64,000 nt of DNA from Psychromonas ossibalaenae ATCC BAA-1528 (GTDB lineage: Bacteria; Pseudomonadota; Gammaproteobacteria; Enterobacterales; Psychromonadaceae): contig NZ_KB906968.1 of assembly GCF_000381745.1 (NCBI RefSeq), positions 138,718-202,717 on the forward strand. The letters are read 5' to 3'. Of this stretch, positions 41,792 through 52,643 are shown one piece after another; within the stretch, counting starts at the first letter, position 1; each line of letters starts with the position of its first letter. A model generated the notes under the pieces. It saw only the letters and a program-made list of their open reading frames with translations. It was not told the DNA's origin and searched no databases. A program made the translations under genes and the position numbers.

Positions 41792-42739
41792 TCAGCTGTT
41801 ATCTTTTTCGATGAAATGTCTTTCTAAAAAACGGTTACAGATAGCAGCAACATTTTCCTGCGGGGATAAAGCAAAATTAATAAATGCCTGGGCAATAGGT
41901 GACAGGTGTTTGCTTTCATGATGTACCAGATACCAGCTTCTAACCAGCGGAAAATCTTCAACATTTAGCTCAACCAGGCAGTTAGTTGCTAGTTCAAGAG
42001 TGAGACTATGCCGAGAAAGTGCAGAGATCCCTAAATCAGCCATCACCGCCTGTTTGATGGTTTCACTGCTCCCGAGGATCATATTCGGCTGTATGCTTAA
42101 CTGATGCGCCTGCAGAAAATCTTCCAGTGCCTTGCGGGTCCCAGAGCCCTTTTCCCGAAAAATAAAAGCATGCTCAGCCAGCTCTTTGAGCTTAATATTT
42201 TTCCTTTCGGCTAACGGGTGATTCGGGCTGGCGACAATAACAATTGGATTATCCACAAAGGGATGACGTTTTAATGCCATGGACTCAGGAATCATGCCCA
42301 TAATAACTAGATCGTCTTTATTCTCCTGCAGGCGCTGAATCATCTGTTCTCGGTTAACAATATCCAGATGCAGGTTAACTTTCGGATAACGTTTGTGAAA
42401 AGCACCTAACAGATGCGGCGAAAAGTATTTGGCACTGCTGACGGCGGCCAGGTGAAAGTCCCCTTCCAGATTACCTTTCAATGCACTTAACGTCATATCC
42501 ATACTGTCGAAACGTGCAAACAGCTCATCACAAAAATTATTTAACTCCAGCCCGGCTGGTGTTAAATACAGCTTTTTACCTATTTTTTCAAATAACGGCA
42601 GATCCAGATTACTCTCTAGCTGTTTAAGCTGAATACTGACAGCCGGCTGAGTCAGGCCTAACTCCTGACCTGCTTTGGTATAATTCATTGCCAAAGCAAC
42701 CTGGCGGAAAACTTTTAACTGATGTAATGTGGCACGCAT
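41792..42739 (-). CDS. LysR-type transcriptional regulator, CbbR-like
   Basis: The 315-aa protein has an N-terminal helix-turn-helix (about 2-60; NYTKAGQELGLTQPAVSIQLKQLE) and a substrate-binding domain with VSSAKYFSPHLLGAF and FIFREKGSGTRKALEDF. These features recall CbbR/CmpR-like regulators that respond to carbon status. It is divergent from a carbonic anhydrase gene across about 130 bp, so it may control it. I prefer the ATG at 42739; an upstream TTG would add three residues. Confidence 0.85.
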   Translation of the reverse strand: MRATLHQLKVFRQVALAMNYTKAGQELGLTQPAVSIQLKQLESNLDLPLFEKIGKKLYLTPAGLELNNFCDELFARFDSMDMTLSALKGNLEGDFHLAAVSSAKYFSPHLLGAFHKRYPKVNLHLDIVNREQMIQRLQENKDDLVIMGMIPESMALKRHPFVDNPIVIVASPNHPLAERKNIKLKELAEHAFIFREKGSGTRKALEDFLQAHQLSIQPNMILGSSETIKQAVMADLGISALSRHSLTLELATNCLVELNVEDFPLVRSWYLVHHESKHLSPIAQAFINFALSPQENVAAICNRFLERHFIEKDNS

Positions 42740-42870
42740 AACAACCAACCATAAACTAATACTTATGACCTTGATAATATATATTAATTTTTATTTATGC
42801 AATTAATCCATTAGTATGCTCTACACTTATCGATACTATCGACGGCATCGATTAATAGAGGAATAACATT

Positions 42871-43506
42871 ATGGCGGCAACAGACAAGTTAATAGCGGGT
42901 TATCAGCGTTTTCGTGAAGGATATTACCAGCAGAATAAAGAACAGCTTCTGAAGCTGGCAGAGCAGGGACAGTTTCCTAAAATAGCAATAGTCTGCTGCT
43001 CTGACTCCCGAGTAGATCCGGCCATTATTTTAGACTGCGAACCGGGTGATCTGTTTGTTATCCGTAATGTAGCTAACTTAGTTCCCCCTCGTGAAAGCTG
43101 CGACAGTTTTCACGGTACCAGTGCTGCACTTGAGTTTGCTGTTAACGGCCTGCAGGTGGAAAGCATTATTGTGCTCGGACATACACAATGCGGCGGTATT
43201 AAGGCTTTAATGGATAGCGAACCGACTTCAAAACCGGACACATTTATTTCTAAATGGATGAAGCAGCTGGAACATGTCCGTAATGAGATATTAGAAGATG
43301 AAAACTGCTGTGATAAAGAACAGCGTTACCATGTCTGTGAACAAAAAGGCATAGTACAGTCTCTGACTAATTTAATGACCTTTCCATGCATAGAGGAACG
43401 CGTAACGACAGGTAAACTGAAACTACACGGCTGGTGTTACGATTTAAACAGTGCAGAGCTGTTTGCCATGAGTAACAACAGCGGTGAGTTTAAAAAAATA
43501 AGTTAA
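42871..43506 (+). CDS. Beta-class carbonic anhydrase
   Basis: This enzyme interconverts CO2 and bicarbonate. The 211-aa protein has the zinc ligands Cys43 (CCSDSRVDP, with the Asp-Arg dyad), His104 and Cys107 (GHTQCGG), and the LEFAVNGL helix of the beta class. No signal peptide is seen, so it is cytoplasmic. It is divergent from the LysR-type gene, which suggests regulation by inorganic carbon supply. A hairpin follows the stop. Confidence 0.93.
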   Translation: MAATDKLIAGYQRFREGYYQQNKEQLLKLAEQGQFPKIAIVCCSDSRVDPAIILDCEPGDLFVIRNVANLVPPRESCDSFHGTSAALEFAVNGLQVESIIVLGHTQCGGIKALMDSEPTSKPDTFISKWMKQLEHVRNEILEDENCCDKEQRYHVCEQKGIVQSLTNLMTFPCIEERVTTGKLKLHGWCYDLNSAELFAMSNNSGEFKKIS

Positions 43507-43522
43507 TAAGTTATAGCATTGA

Positions 43523-43550
43523 GAAGCTTAAAGTACTCGAGTTAAGCTTC
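43523..43550. terminator. Hairpin between convergent carbonic anhydrase and HD-GYP genes
   Basis: A 9-bp perfect stem, GAAGCTTAA / TTAAGCTTC, encloses a 10-base loop. It lies 17 bases after the carbonic anhydrase stop and four bases before the HD-GYP stop. No clear T-tract follows on either strand, so termination is plausible but not certain. Confidence 0.5.
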
Positions 43551-43553
43551 CCG

Positions 43554-44729
43554 TTAACCTTCGTGGGCTAAGAACTCCATAATCTGCTCCATATTCAAAT
43601 CGAAATCATCCGCCCGCACGCACTTTACAATCTGTTCTTCGAGCATTTCTGATAAATCTATATGGTGCCCGAATTCAAAATTTTTCGGCCCAAGACTATA
43701 AAATGGTCTCACATTAGGCCGAATAGGATCCTGACGATTATGGCTTTCAACAATGGCCAGCTTATTAGAGTCAAGCTGTACCAGTGCACCAACCGGATAA
43801 ACGCCCATACAATGTATAAACTGATCTACTAGCTCTGAATCCAAATGCTTGTTTTTCGCCAGACTACGCAGAATACTGAAAGCTTTAACCTGAGCATAAC
43901 CTTGTTTATAGCAGCGATTGGAGGTTAATGCATCGAAAATATCACAAACAGCAATCATTCTGCCGTAGATTGATATCTTGTTTTCTTTGAGGCCGTTAGG
44001 GTAACCTTCTCCATTGAGTTTCTCATGATGCTGAGCAGCTACTTCTAAACTTAAGGCGCTGATATCAGCAGTTTTACTAATTATCTCAATAGAATGGGAG
44101 GCATGTGACTTCATGATTTCAAATTCAGGATCTGTGAGCTTTCCCGGTTTATTTAGTATCGCTTCGGGTACTTTTATTTTACCCACATCATGCAGAAATC
44201 CGCCTACCGCTAACTTTCGCACCACCTCTTTGTCCATTTTAAGATGAAAAGCAAAAATGCTGATCAACACAGATACCGCGACGGAATGTTCCAGAAGGTA
44301 CTCGTCTTTGTTACGGATATTAAGCACGTACGCAAGTGCGTCAGGATTGTTAAAAATAAGCTCAATGGACTCGTCGGTGACCCTGCTGACCGATTTTAAA
44401 TCCAGCGGGCAGCCGTTTTCAGCATCATGAAACAGTTTTTTCTGAATATTTTTGGACTGGTTAAATATTTGCCGAGCTTTAACAATCTCCTCCTGAAAAA
44501 ATTTATCCTGTGGCTTTCCAGCCGCCGAGGCTTTTCTAGCTTTAGGCATATTGATGCTTTTATCCATATCAATCAATACACGTTCGATACCTTTATTTTT
44601 AAACCTGTCAATAATCGTTTCATTTTCAATCAAACCCGCTTCAGTCAGTTTAAACTTTCCCTTAGGTAAAGTGATATCCACTAGATACATACCGACACGG
44701 ATTTCTGAGATGTTCTTTTCAATTATCAC
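43554..44729 (-). CDS. HD-GYP domain protein, probable cyclic-di-GMP phosphodiesterase
   Basis: The 391-aa protein has an N-terminal DUF3391 domain (about 1-125) and an HD-GYP domain. HDVGKIKVPEAIL supplies the HD metal ligands, AAQHHEKLNGEGYPNGL is the HHExxxGxGYP signature, and VCDIFDALTSNRCYKQG completes it. This domain pair is common in Vibrio and related bacteria and hydrolyses cyclic-di-GMP, affecting motility and biofilm. No receiver domain is attached. All key residues appear intact, so it should be active. Confidence 0.92.
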   Translation of the reverse strand: MIIEKNISEIRVGMYLVDITLPKGKFKLTEAGLIENETIIDRFKNKGIERVLIDMDKSINMPKARKASAAGKPQDKFFQEEIVKARQIFNQSKNIQKKLFHDAENGCPLDLKSVSRVTDESIELIFNNPDALAYVLNIRNKDEYLLEHSVAVSVLISIFAFHLKMDKEVVRKLAVGGFLHDVGKIKVPEAILNKPGKLTDPEFEIMKSHASHSIEIISKTADISALSLEVAAQHHEKLNGEGYPNGLKENKISIYGRMIAVCDIFDALTSNRCYKQGYAQVKAFSILRSLAKNKHLDSELVDQFIHCMGVYPVGALVQLDSNKLAIVESHNRQDPIRPNVRPFYSLGPKNFEFGHHIDLSEMLEEQIVKCVRADDFDLNMEQIMEFLAHEG

Positions 44730-45011
44730 AAATTAAAACTCCAGTTTATACGTCTATCAGCACCAGTCAGGAAGATCGTAGAGCGCTCTTTTTTAAAGAT
44801 GAAGATCTCTGAATATTGTTATCAGGTTAACTCTGCTCAATAGAAGATACTCTTCTGTGCATCACAACTTTTAATTAAGTTTAGACATAAAAGGCTCTGA
44901 ATGAAGATCCTGTGGGCAAGTTCATTTAAAAATGAAGCAGATGTAAAAACCAGATGGGAACTTACATACAGATATTCGAAAAAGGGACTATCAAAACAGC
45001 CCCTTATCTAC

Positions 45012-45755
45012 TTATAAACCGGCAGCTACTTCATCGGAAATGTCACCGTTATGATAAACCTCCTGCACGTCATCATCGTCTTCTAAGGCATCGATTAAAC
45101 GCAGCAGCTGCGGCGCTGTTTTAGCATCTAACTCAGCTTTGGTTGAAGGCACCATAGTAACTTCAGCATGGTCAGCTGCAAAACCGGCCGCATCCAATGC
45201 ATCTTTTACAGCGCCGAAGTCATTAGGTGCAGTAAATACATCAATCGAACCGTCTTCATTACTGACTACATCATCAGCCCCCGCCTCTAAAGCCGGATCC
45301 ATCAATGCATCTTCATCCACGCCCGGCGCATAAGAAATAACACCTTTTTTATCAAACAGATAAGAAACACTGCCGTCAGTACCTAAATTACCATTACCAC
45401 GGGAAAAGGCATGGCGCACACTAGCAACGGTACGGTTTTTATTATCAGTCATAGTTTCAACTAATACCGCTGTGCCGCCGGGGCCGTAACCTTCATAGAT
45501 AATAGTCTCAAGCACCACATCATCTAATTCACCGGCACCGCGCTTAACAGCACGCTCAATCGTATCGCGGGTCATATTATTAGACAGAGATTTATCAATA
45601 GCCGCACGTAAGCGCGGATTAGCATCGGGATCAGAACCGCCTTCACGGGCAGCTACGGTTAATTCTCGAATAAACTTGGTGAATACTTTGGCGCGTTTAG
45701 AATCCTGTGCCGCTTTACGGTGTTTGATATTTGCAAATTTACTGTGACCTGCCAT
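45012..45755 (-). CDS. yebC: YebC/PmpR family regulatory protein
   Basis: YebC-family proteins bind DNA or ribosomes; some regulate transcription and others help translation of proline-rich sequences. The 247-aa protein opens with the canonical [20 protein letters not shown] and has the acidic C-terminal domain ending [10 protein letters not shown]. In Vibrio-like genomes yebC is between aspS and ruvC; here aspS is its upstream neighbour, but ruvC is about 10 kb further on. Confidence 0.94.
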   Translation of the reverse strand: MAGHSKFANIKHRKAAQDSKRAKVFTKFIRELTVAAREGGSDPDANPRLRAAIDKSLSNNMTRDTIERAVKRGAGELDDVVLETIIYEGYGPGGTAVLVETMTDNKNRTVASVRHAFSRGNGNLGTDGSVSYLFDKKGVISYAPGVDEDALMDPALEAGADDVVSNEDGSIDVFTAPNDFGAVKDALDAAGFAADHAEVTMVPSTKAELDAKTAPQLLRLIDALEDDDDVQEVYHNGDISDEVAAGL

Positions 45756-45802
45756 CTCTATTTCCTCTTAATATTTAAGACCTTAATGAGGTAATTATAA
45801 AT

Positions 45803-45839
45803 AAAAAAAAGGGGAGATAGCTAATGCTAACTCCCCTTT
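45803..45839 (-). terminator. Terminator of aspS
   Basis: A strong hairpin (AAAGGGGAG / CTCCCCTTT, with an inner TAGC / GCTA pair) is followed on the minus strand by TTTTTTTTAT. It would end aspS transcripts and isolate yebC, but a 161-bp repeat lies between the aspS stop and this hairpin. Confidence 0.85.
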
Positions 45840-45870
45840 CCTTAACAGTTTAGAAATATTCTAAACTATT

Positions 45871-46031
45871 ATACCAAATCCACTAATTTTCTATTCATTT
45901 ATGCTTGTTAAAATGGACGCTAGCTTCGTTCTTGATTTTGTAATTAGAGTAACTAGTTACTGCAATCAACGCCTTGCTTTCATCCATTTTTTCTACGCCT
46001 AAACAGATTATCTAATTAATGGAATTGGTAT
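45871..46031. repeat. MITE-like repeat, copy 2, ending on the aspS stop codon
   Basis: The ends ATACCAAATCCACTAATTTT and (other strand) ATACCAATTCCATTAATTAG are inverted, and the interior resembles copies 1 and 3 throughout. The final base of the element, the last T of GGTAT, coincides with the first position of the aspS stop triplet (46031-46033). The repeat therefore forms the whole 3' UTR up to the terminator. Confidence 0.88.
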
Positions 46032-47806
46032 TATTCTTGTTCTGTTTTCTTTTCTGCAATCACTGCCACATTCAGCTCGGCAAGTGCCGCCGGATTAGCA
46101 AAACCTGGAGCGTTTGTTAGAGGGCAAGCAGCAGAAGCGGTTTTCGGGAAAGCAATCACTTCACGAATTGAGCTAGTACCTGTCATTAACATCACAAGGC
46201 GGTCTAAACCAAACGCTAGACCTGCATGTGGTGGAGCACCAAACTGCAGCGCTTCAAGTAAGAAACCAAATTTATCCTGTGCTTCTTCATCACTGATATT
46301 TAAGATACGGAAAATCGCAGCCTGCATATCCTGCTTATGGATACGCACACTACCGCCGCCAAGTTCACAACCGTTTAATACCATATCGTAAGCATTAGAG
46401 ATAGCGCCGACAGGGTTAGCTTCCAGCTCTGCAGCAGTCAGGTTGATTGGAGCAGTAAACGGGTGATGTAACGGTGTTAACGCACCGTCTTCTAATGGTT
46501 CAAACATTGGGAAGTCTATTACCCAAAGTGGTTTCCACTCGTCTTTAATTAGCCCTAAGTCTTCAGATACTTTAAGACGTAATGCACCGATTGCTTCCGC
46601 AACAATATTCGCTTTATCAGCACCAAACAGAATGATATCGCCGTCTTGTGCGTTTGTACGGCTTAGAAGCTCAGTAACAATCTCTTCGTTTAAGAACTTA
46701 GCGATTGGTGACTGCACGCCTTCAAGGCCTTTAGCTGCTTCATTAACTTTCATCCATGCTAGACCTTTAGCACCGTAGATAGTCACATATTTGCCGTACT
46801 CATCGATATTTTTACGAGAAAGTTTAGCACCGCCCGGTACACAGATAGCAGCAACACGGCTGTCTGCATCGTTAGCAGGATCTGAGAATACTTTGAATTC
46901 TACTTCTTTTACTAAATCAGCAATATCAACCAGTTCAAAATCAATACGCAGATCCGGTTTATCACTACCAAAACGGCGCATCGCATCTGCGTAAGTCATT
47001 TTAGGGAAAGTGCCTAAATCAACATTCAGCATTTTTTGGAAAAGCTTAACAATCATCTCTTCCGTTTTATCCATCACCTGTTCACCGGTCATGAACGATG
47101 TTTCGATATCGATTTGAGTAAATTCAGGCTGACGGTCAGCACGTAAATCTTCATCACGGAAACATTTAACGATCTGGTAGTATTTATCCATACCAGACAT
47201 CATTAATAACTGTTTAAACAGCTGTGGTGACTGCGGCAGTGCAAAGAACTGACCTTTATGCGTACGGCTTGGTACTAAGTAATCACGCGCACCTTCCGGT
47301 GTTGCTTTAGTTAAGATCGGCGTTTCAACATCTAAGAAACCTTCATCATCTAAGAAACGGCGTACAAAGCTGCTTACTTTAGAACGGAAAACCATACGCT
47401 CAGCCATTTCAGGACGACGTAAGTCTAAGTAACGGTAGCGTAAACGCTGCTCTTCAGAGTTTTTCTGGTTACTGTCCAGCGGCAGCGGCTCAGAGCGGTT
47501 TAAGATTTCCATCTCTAAACCACGAATTTCGATGCCGCCTGTGGTCATATCTTTATTGGTTTGACCTTCTGGGCGTGGTCGAACTTCACCTTTAATTTTT
47601 ACACAGAATTCGTTACGTACTGATGCGGCAACGGCAGTTGCTTCTGGTGTATCACCATCAAAGAAGACCTGCACGATACCTTCGCGATCTCGCATATCTA
47701 AGAAAGTTACACCGCCTAAATCACGCTGTTTATTAATCCAACCTACTAGTTCAATTTCTTGACCAATGTTTGCTTCAGTCACTTCACCACAATACATAGT
47801 GCGCAT
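46031..47806 (-). CDS. aspS: Aspartate--tRNA ligase
   Basis: AspRS charges tRNA-Asp. The 591-aa bacterial-type enzyme has an OB-fold anticodon-binding domain (about 1-105), class II motif 2 in [18 protein letters not shown], a GAD insertion domain (about 290-415), and motif 3 in [15 protein letters not shown]. Length equals that of E. coli AspRS. Neighbours cmoA and yebC preserve the common order, but both flanks carry copies of the same small repeat. Confidence 0.97.
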   Translation of the reverse strand: MRTMYCGEVTEANIGQEIELVGWINKQRDLGGVTFLDMRDREGIVQVFFDGDTPEATAVAASVRNEFCVKIKGEVRPRPEGQTNKDMTTGGIEIRGLEMEILNRSEPLPLDSNQKNSEEQRLRYRYLDLRRPEMAERMVFRSKVSSFVRRFLDDEGFLDVETPILTKATPEGARDYLVPSRTHKGQFFALPQSPQLFKQLLMMSGMDKYYQIVKCFRDEDLRADRQPEFTQIDIETSFMTGEQVMDKTEEMIVKLFQKMLNVDLGTFPKMTYADAMRRFGSDKPDLRIDFELVDIADLVKEVEFKVFSDPANDADSRVAAICVPGGAKLSRKNIDEYGKYVTIYGAKGLAWMKVNEAAKGLEGVQSPIAKFLNEEIVTELLSRTNAQDGDIILFGADKANIVAEAIGALRLKVSEDLGLIKDEWKPLWVIDFPMFEPLEDGALTPLHHPFTAPINLTAAELEANPVGAISNAYDMVLNGCELGGGSVRIHKQDMQAAIFRILNISDEEAQDKFGFLLEALQFGAPPHAGLAFGLDRLVMLMTGTSSIREVIAFPKTASAACPLTNAPGFANPAALAELNVAVIAEKKTEQE

Positions 47807-48029
47807 TATCGTTTCCTGTTTTAAATACGTTACAAAATAATTGCGCGCATTATAACCCCAAGCACTTGTAAAATACCAGTTGCAGGGGTGTTAAGCAGGC
47901 CAGAATAGTGCTTATTTTCATGTTGAAAGAGACGCAATTTTGAAAGTAACTAAGTCCTTTAAATAAAATGCTGATCATCTTGCTTAATTTAAGTAAAATA
48001 CGCCCTCAAAATTTATCGCAGATGTAATT

Positions 48030-48948
<919 letters not shown>

Positions 48949-48994
48949 ACATTTCCACGCACAACAAAACAGACTGTCCAATAAAGGCTTATAG

Positions 48995-49981
48995 ATGATC
49001 GACTTTACAAACTTTTACAGCACTATTGCTAAAAACCGCTTAAGCCACTGGCTGCGCACTCTACCAACGCAGCTGCATGAATGGGAAAATACCCATGTGC
49101 ACGGCAAACTGGCCAGCTGGATCCGGGTTTTAAATAAATTCCCGGAAATTAAAACCGCTAATATTGAGCTTAAAGAGCGTGTTGAAATCGGCAGCGATAG
49201 TGAACTGTCCAACGGTGAAAGCAAAAAACTGGAAAATCTATTACAAAAATTCCATCCCTGGCGCAAAGGGCCTTTCCATATTCACGGCGTGCATATCGAT
49301 ACAGAATGGCGCAGTGACTGGAAGTGGGACAGAGTGCTGCCGCATATCAGTCCGCTTAAATACCGCTACGTTTTAGATGTCGGCTGCGGCAGCGGTTATC
49401 ATATGTGGCGAATGCGCGGTGAAGGTGCAGAGTTTGTGGTGGGTATCGACCCGAGTGATCTTTTTTTATGCCAGTTTGAAGCCGTACGCCACTTCGCTAA
49501 CAAAGATCCGAACGTTAACCTGCTGCCGCTTGGTATTCAGGAACTGCCGAAACTTGAAGCGTTTGACACAGTATTTTCAATGGGGGTTTTATATCATCGA
49601 AAATCACCTATGGACCATATCACCCAGCTGCAGGACCAGTTAATTGAAGGCGGCGAATTAGTATTAGAGACCTTAGTCATTGCTGGTGACGAAAATGCAG
49701 TATTAGTACCGCAGGACAGATACGCTAAAATGCGTAATATCTGGTTTCTGCCAAGCGCAGAAGCGTTAAAACTGTGGGTAGAAAAATGTGGTTTTGAGGA
49801 TGTACGTATTGCAGATATCAACGATACGTTAACTGGTGAGCAGCGCAGTACCGCCTGGATGACCAATGAATCCTTAGAAGATTATTTAGATCCTGATGAT
49901 CCGACAAAAACCGTAGAAGGCCACCCGGCACCAAAACGCGCCCTGCTGATAGCCAAAAAAGCATTTAAACCGATCAATTAA
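48995..49981 (+). CDS. cmoB: tRNA U34 carboxymethyltransferase CmoB
   Basis: CmoB transfers the carboxymethyl group of carboxy-SAM to 5-hydroxyuridine at the tRNA wobble position. The 328-aa protein has [20 protein letters not shown] and the SAM-binding motif [15 protein letters not shown] (about 126-140), followed by [15 protein letters not shown]. Its TAA overlaps the stop of the convergent flagellin gene within the palindrome TTAA, so no spacer separates the two genes. Confidence 0.96.
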   Translation: MIDFTNFYSTIAKNRLSHWLRTLPTQLHEWENTHVHGKLASWIRVLNKFPEIKTANIELKERVEIGSDSELSNGESKKLENLLQKFHPWRKGPFHIHGVHIDTEWRSDWKWDRVLPHISPLKYRYVLDVGCGSGYHMWRMRGEGAEFVVGIDPSDLFLCQFEAVRHFANKDPNVNLLPLGIQELPKLEAFDTVFSMGVLYHRKSPMDHITQLQDQLIEGGELVLETLVIAGDENAVLVPQDRYAKMRNIWFLPSAEALKLWVEKCGFEDVRIADINDTLTGEQRSTAWMTNESLEDYLDPDDPTKTVEGHPAPKRALLIAKKAFKPIN

Positions 49982-51708
49982 CCAAGCAGACTTAATACTG
50001 ACTGTACTGACGCATTAGCCTGCGTCAGCATACTGGTACCGGCCTGCTGCAGTATTTGCGACTTACTGAGCTTACTGGTTTCCAGCGCAAAATCTGCATC
50101 CTGAATACGCGATCGGCTGGCAGAAGTTGACTGTGAGTTTAACTCATTAACACTAACAGCCGCGTGTAAGCGGTTAATAGAAGCCCCTATTTCTGAACGC
50201 TGGTCGTTAACATAACTTAACGCTTTATCCATTTTATCAATCACACCGCTGGCATCGGTGGTAACATCAATATCATTAATACCCAGCGCGTCACTGTCGA
50301 TACGGGAAAGACTAACCTGAATGGTCTCTCCGTTGTTTGCCCCGACCTGTAAATTATACTGTGCCGTTAATAACGGGTCGTTGATTTTTCCCTTAGTCGG
50401 CAGCTCAACATCAAAACCTGTCATGGGCTCTAAAGTCAGATTAATATCATCTTCAATAACCGCCCGCCCGTCCAGCGAAGCCTCGCCGTCAACATCTAAA
50501 CCACCGATAGCTCCGGTATCAGCATTACCAAAGTTAAAATTAGTCTGCATAAAGTTACTACCAGTACCGGTAAATGCCGTTACAATAGCATCCGCATCCC
50601 CCCAGGAAACCTTACCTTGTCCCTGCATTGTTGTTAGTGTGGCATCAAGCGAGGCACCACTAGTGCTCAGCTCGACCATCAAATCTTTAATACCTTCACC
50701 ACCGTTCGCTTTTATATCTTCATGTAAAAAACGCACCGCTGCATAACTGACGCTGTACTGCGCGCTACTGCCCTCCCAAGAAGTATTCGCAGTGCCTAAT
50801 TCAGCCGCTAAAGCATCAAAATCGCTGGAATCAAAGTGCGTGGTATTGGGGTCATTAGCAACTAGATCATTATAAACCCGCTCATCAGCACCGTGGATAA
50901 GCTCTGCAGATCCTTCTAAAAACCACGTAGGCATACTGCCCATATCCATAGAGCGCCCCATCACCGCATGGACCATTTCATGGGCAATAATACGGTCGCT
51001 ATAAAACGGGGCATTGCCGCCGTCACCGGCAATGCCTTTTTCAAAATCACTCATATCAATGGTTAATATCTGATTATCTGTTTTACCTGTTGTCACATTG
51101 GTCGTGCCGCTGACTGATGCAAGTACGTCCGGATCCGGCGTATCGGAAAGATCAATTTTTAATGTCGCACCATCTCCTTGAATACCAAACTGTTCAAAAA
51201 TTCGCTGTTCAGAATTACCAAACCACGAGCTGAACAGACCGTCGATTACCGCCTGTTTATCTACATCACTTTCAGGTGTTAAATCACCACGCTGGAACAG
51301 TTTAGTGCCGTTAAATTCCGTCGTTTCAGCTATCGAATTTATTTCTTTACCTAATGCATCAATTTCCGACTGAATTGCCTGACGATTTTCTAAGGAATAG
51401 GTTTCATTGGCGGCCTGTACAGACAATTCACGAATACGCTGCAGGGAATTTGTCACTGAATCTAGCGCGCCGTCTGCCACCTGCAGTGCTGAAACACCGT
51501 CATTAGCATTACGCACAGCCTGGTTATAACCATTGATTTGTGACGTCATAGCGGAAGATATTGATAAACCAGCGGCATCATCACGGGCGCTGTTAATTCT
51601 TAAACCGGAAGAGAGACGCTCCATTGCCTGATTACTCACCCCTTGATTACGGTTGAGCATACGCTGTGCAAACAGCGATGATGTATTAGTAACAACTGAA
51701 TTAGCCAT
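49978..51708 (-). CDS. Flagellin with an inserted zinc metallopeptidase domain (flagellinolysin type)
   Basis: The 576-aa protein has the normal flagellin N-terminal D0/D1 region (about 1-145; [40 protein letters not shown]) and C-terminal D1/D0 region (about 465-576; ending [20 protein letters not shown]). Between them, in the surface-exposed variable part, is a gluzincin-like peptidase: HEMVH (H243, E244, H247) and WFLEGSAEL with E265 as third ligand. This is the layout of flagellinolysins, which assemble into proteolytic flagella. The start at 51708 matches ordinary flagellins; an upstream start adds 21 atypical residues. No other flagellar gene is nearby. Confidence 0.93.
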   Translation of the reverse strand: MANSVVTNTSSLFAQRMLNRNQGVSNQAMERLSSGLRINSARDDAAGLSISSAMTSQINGYNQAVRNANDGVSALQVADGALDSVTNSLQRIRELSVQAANETYSLENRQAIQSEIDALGKEINSIAETTEFNGTKLFQRGDLTPESDVDKQAVIDGLFSSWFGNSEQRIFEQFGIQGDGATLKIDLSDTPDPDVLASVSGTTNVTTGKTDNQILTIDMSDFEKGIAGDGGNAPFYSDRIIAHEMVHAVMGRSMDMGSMPTWFLEGSAELIHGADERVYNDLVANDPNTTHFDSSDFDALAAELGTANTSWEGSSAQYSVSYAAVRFLHEDIKANGGEGIKDLMVELSTSGASLDATLTTMQGQGKVSWGDADAIVTAFTGTGSNFMQTNFNFGNADTGAIGGLDVDGEASLDGRAVIEDDINLTLEPMTGFDVELPTKGKINDPLLTAQYNLQVGANNGETIQVSLSRIDSDALGINDIDVTTDASGVIDKMDKALSYVNDQRSEIGASINRLHAAVSVNELNSQSTSASRSRIQDADFALETSKLSKSQILQQAGTSMLTQANASVQSVLSLLG

Positions 51709-52013
51709 ATTCAATTTCCCGGAGCGTTTTTCATTAAAAATTATTGTCGATAAAAAGTTATCGGCGCCCATCCGGGAAACTTTAGAAATAATCAGGTTAT
51801 AAATTAAACAGGGTAGTGAAAGCCATATCCTCTTTCTTAGCGCTTCATTAACTTTCTAAAAAGCTGCTTATTAAAATTTAAAGCCGCATAATAAATACTG
51901 TTTTTCAATTAGCCCTAACAAAACAAGAGCTGCAGTTGTTAATAAGTAGATATAACACCAGTTTATGCCACACTTTAACTTACTGTTATTATTACTTCTT
52001 TTCAGGCGCTTTT

Positions 52014-52592
52014 ATGGATAAACAAACCTTTTTAAATCGCTTTTTATTTCATAACCAGCAGCTTAGTGATAAGAAGTCATTACCTGCTGATAATAAAGCC
52101 TTAAAAAAAGCAGCCGTTTTAGTGCCGCTGGTAAAACGCCGGCACGGCTTGAATATAATATTTACCGAACGAGCACTGCATCTACGTCATCATCCTGGCC
52201 AGGTCAGCTTTCCGGGGGGGAAATATGAACAAGGTGACAAAAGCCTGCAGCATACCGCATTACGCGAAACAGAAGAAGAGATAGGAATTTTACAAAATCA
52301 GGTTAATATTTTCGGTTCACTGCAGCGGCTGCCGACGGTAAGCGGGTTTGTGGTAAGTCCTTACTTGGGCTTTGTTAACAGTAACCATTCGACCTTAATT
52401 GATCCGCAGGAGGTAAAAAGTGTTTTTGAAGTACCGCTTGAATATCTGCTCAATAAAAACAATTTTCATAAACAGCACTTAACTGCCAATAAAAAGCGTC
52501 ATTTTACTTATTGTATCGCCTACCAGAATCGAATGATCTGGGGAGCAACAGCGCAGATGATTATCAATCTACAAAAACATATTGCAGGATAA
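52014..52592 (+). CDS. nudL: CoA pyrophosphatase of the Nudix family (NudL-like)
   Basis: The protein (192 aa from the ATG at 52014) has the Nudix box as GGKYEQGDKSLQHTALRETEEEIG with the REXXEE core RETEEE, and the NudL-associated upstream motif LRHHPGQVSFPGG that marks CoA pyrophosphatases. These enzymes cleave CoA to 4'-phosphopantetheine and ADP. The longer upstream reading begins in non-coding sequence; AGG lies at a suitable distance before the chosen ATG. It is divergent from the flagellin gene. Confidence 0.88.
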   Translation: MDKQTFLNRFLFHNQQLSDKKSLPADNKALKKAAVLVPLVKRRHGLNIIFTERALHLRHHPGQVSFPGGKYEQGDKSLQHTALRETEEEIGILQNQVNIFGSLQRLPTVSGFVVSPYLGFVNSNHSTLIDPQEVKSVFEVPLEYLLNKNNFHKQHLTANKKRHFTYCIAYQNRMIWGATAQMIINLQKHIAG

Positions 52593-52643
52593 TCATCGAG
52601 GCTGTTACCAATTTACAACCTGCGCTCCGAATAAAAATTATCT

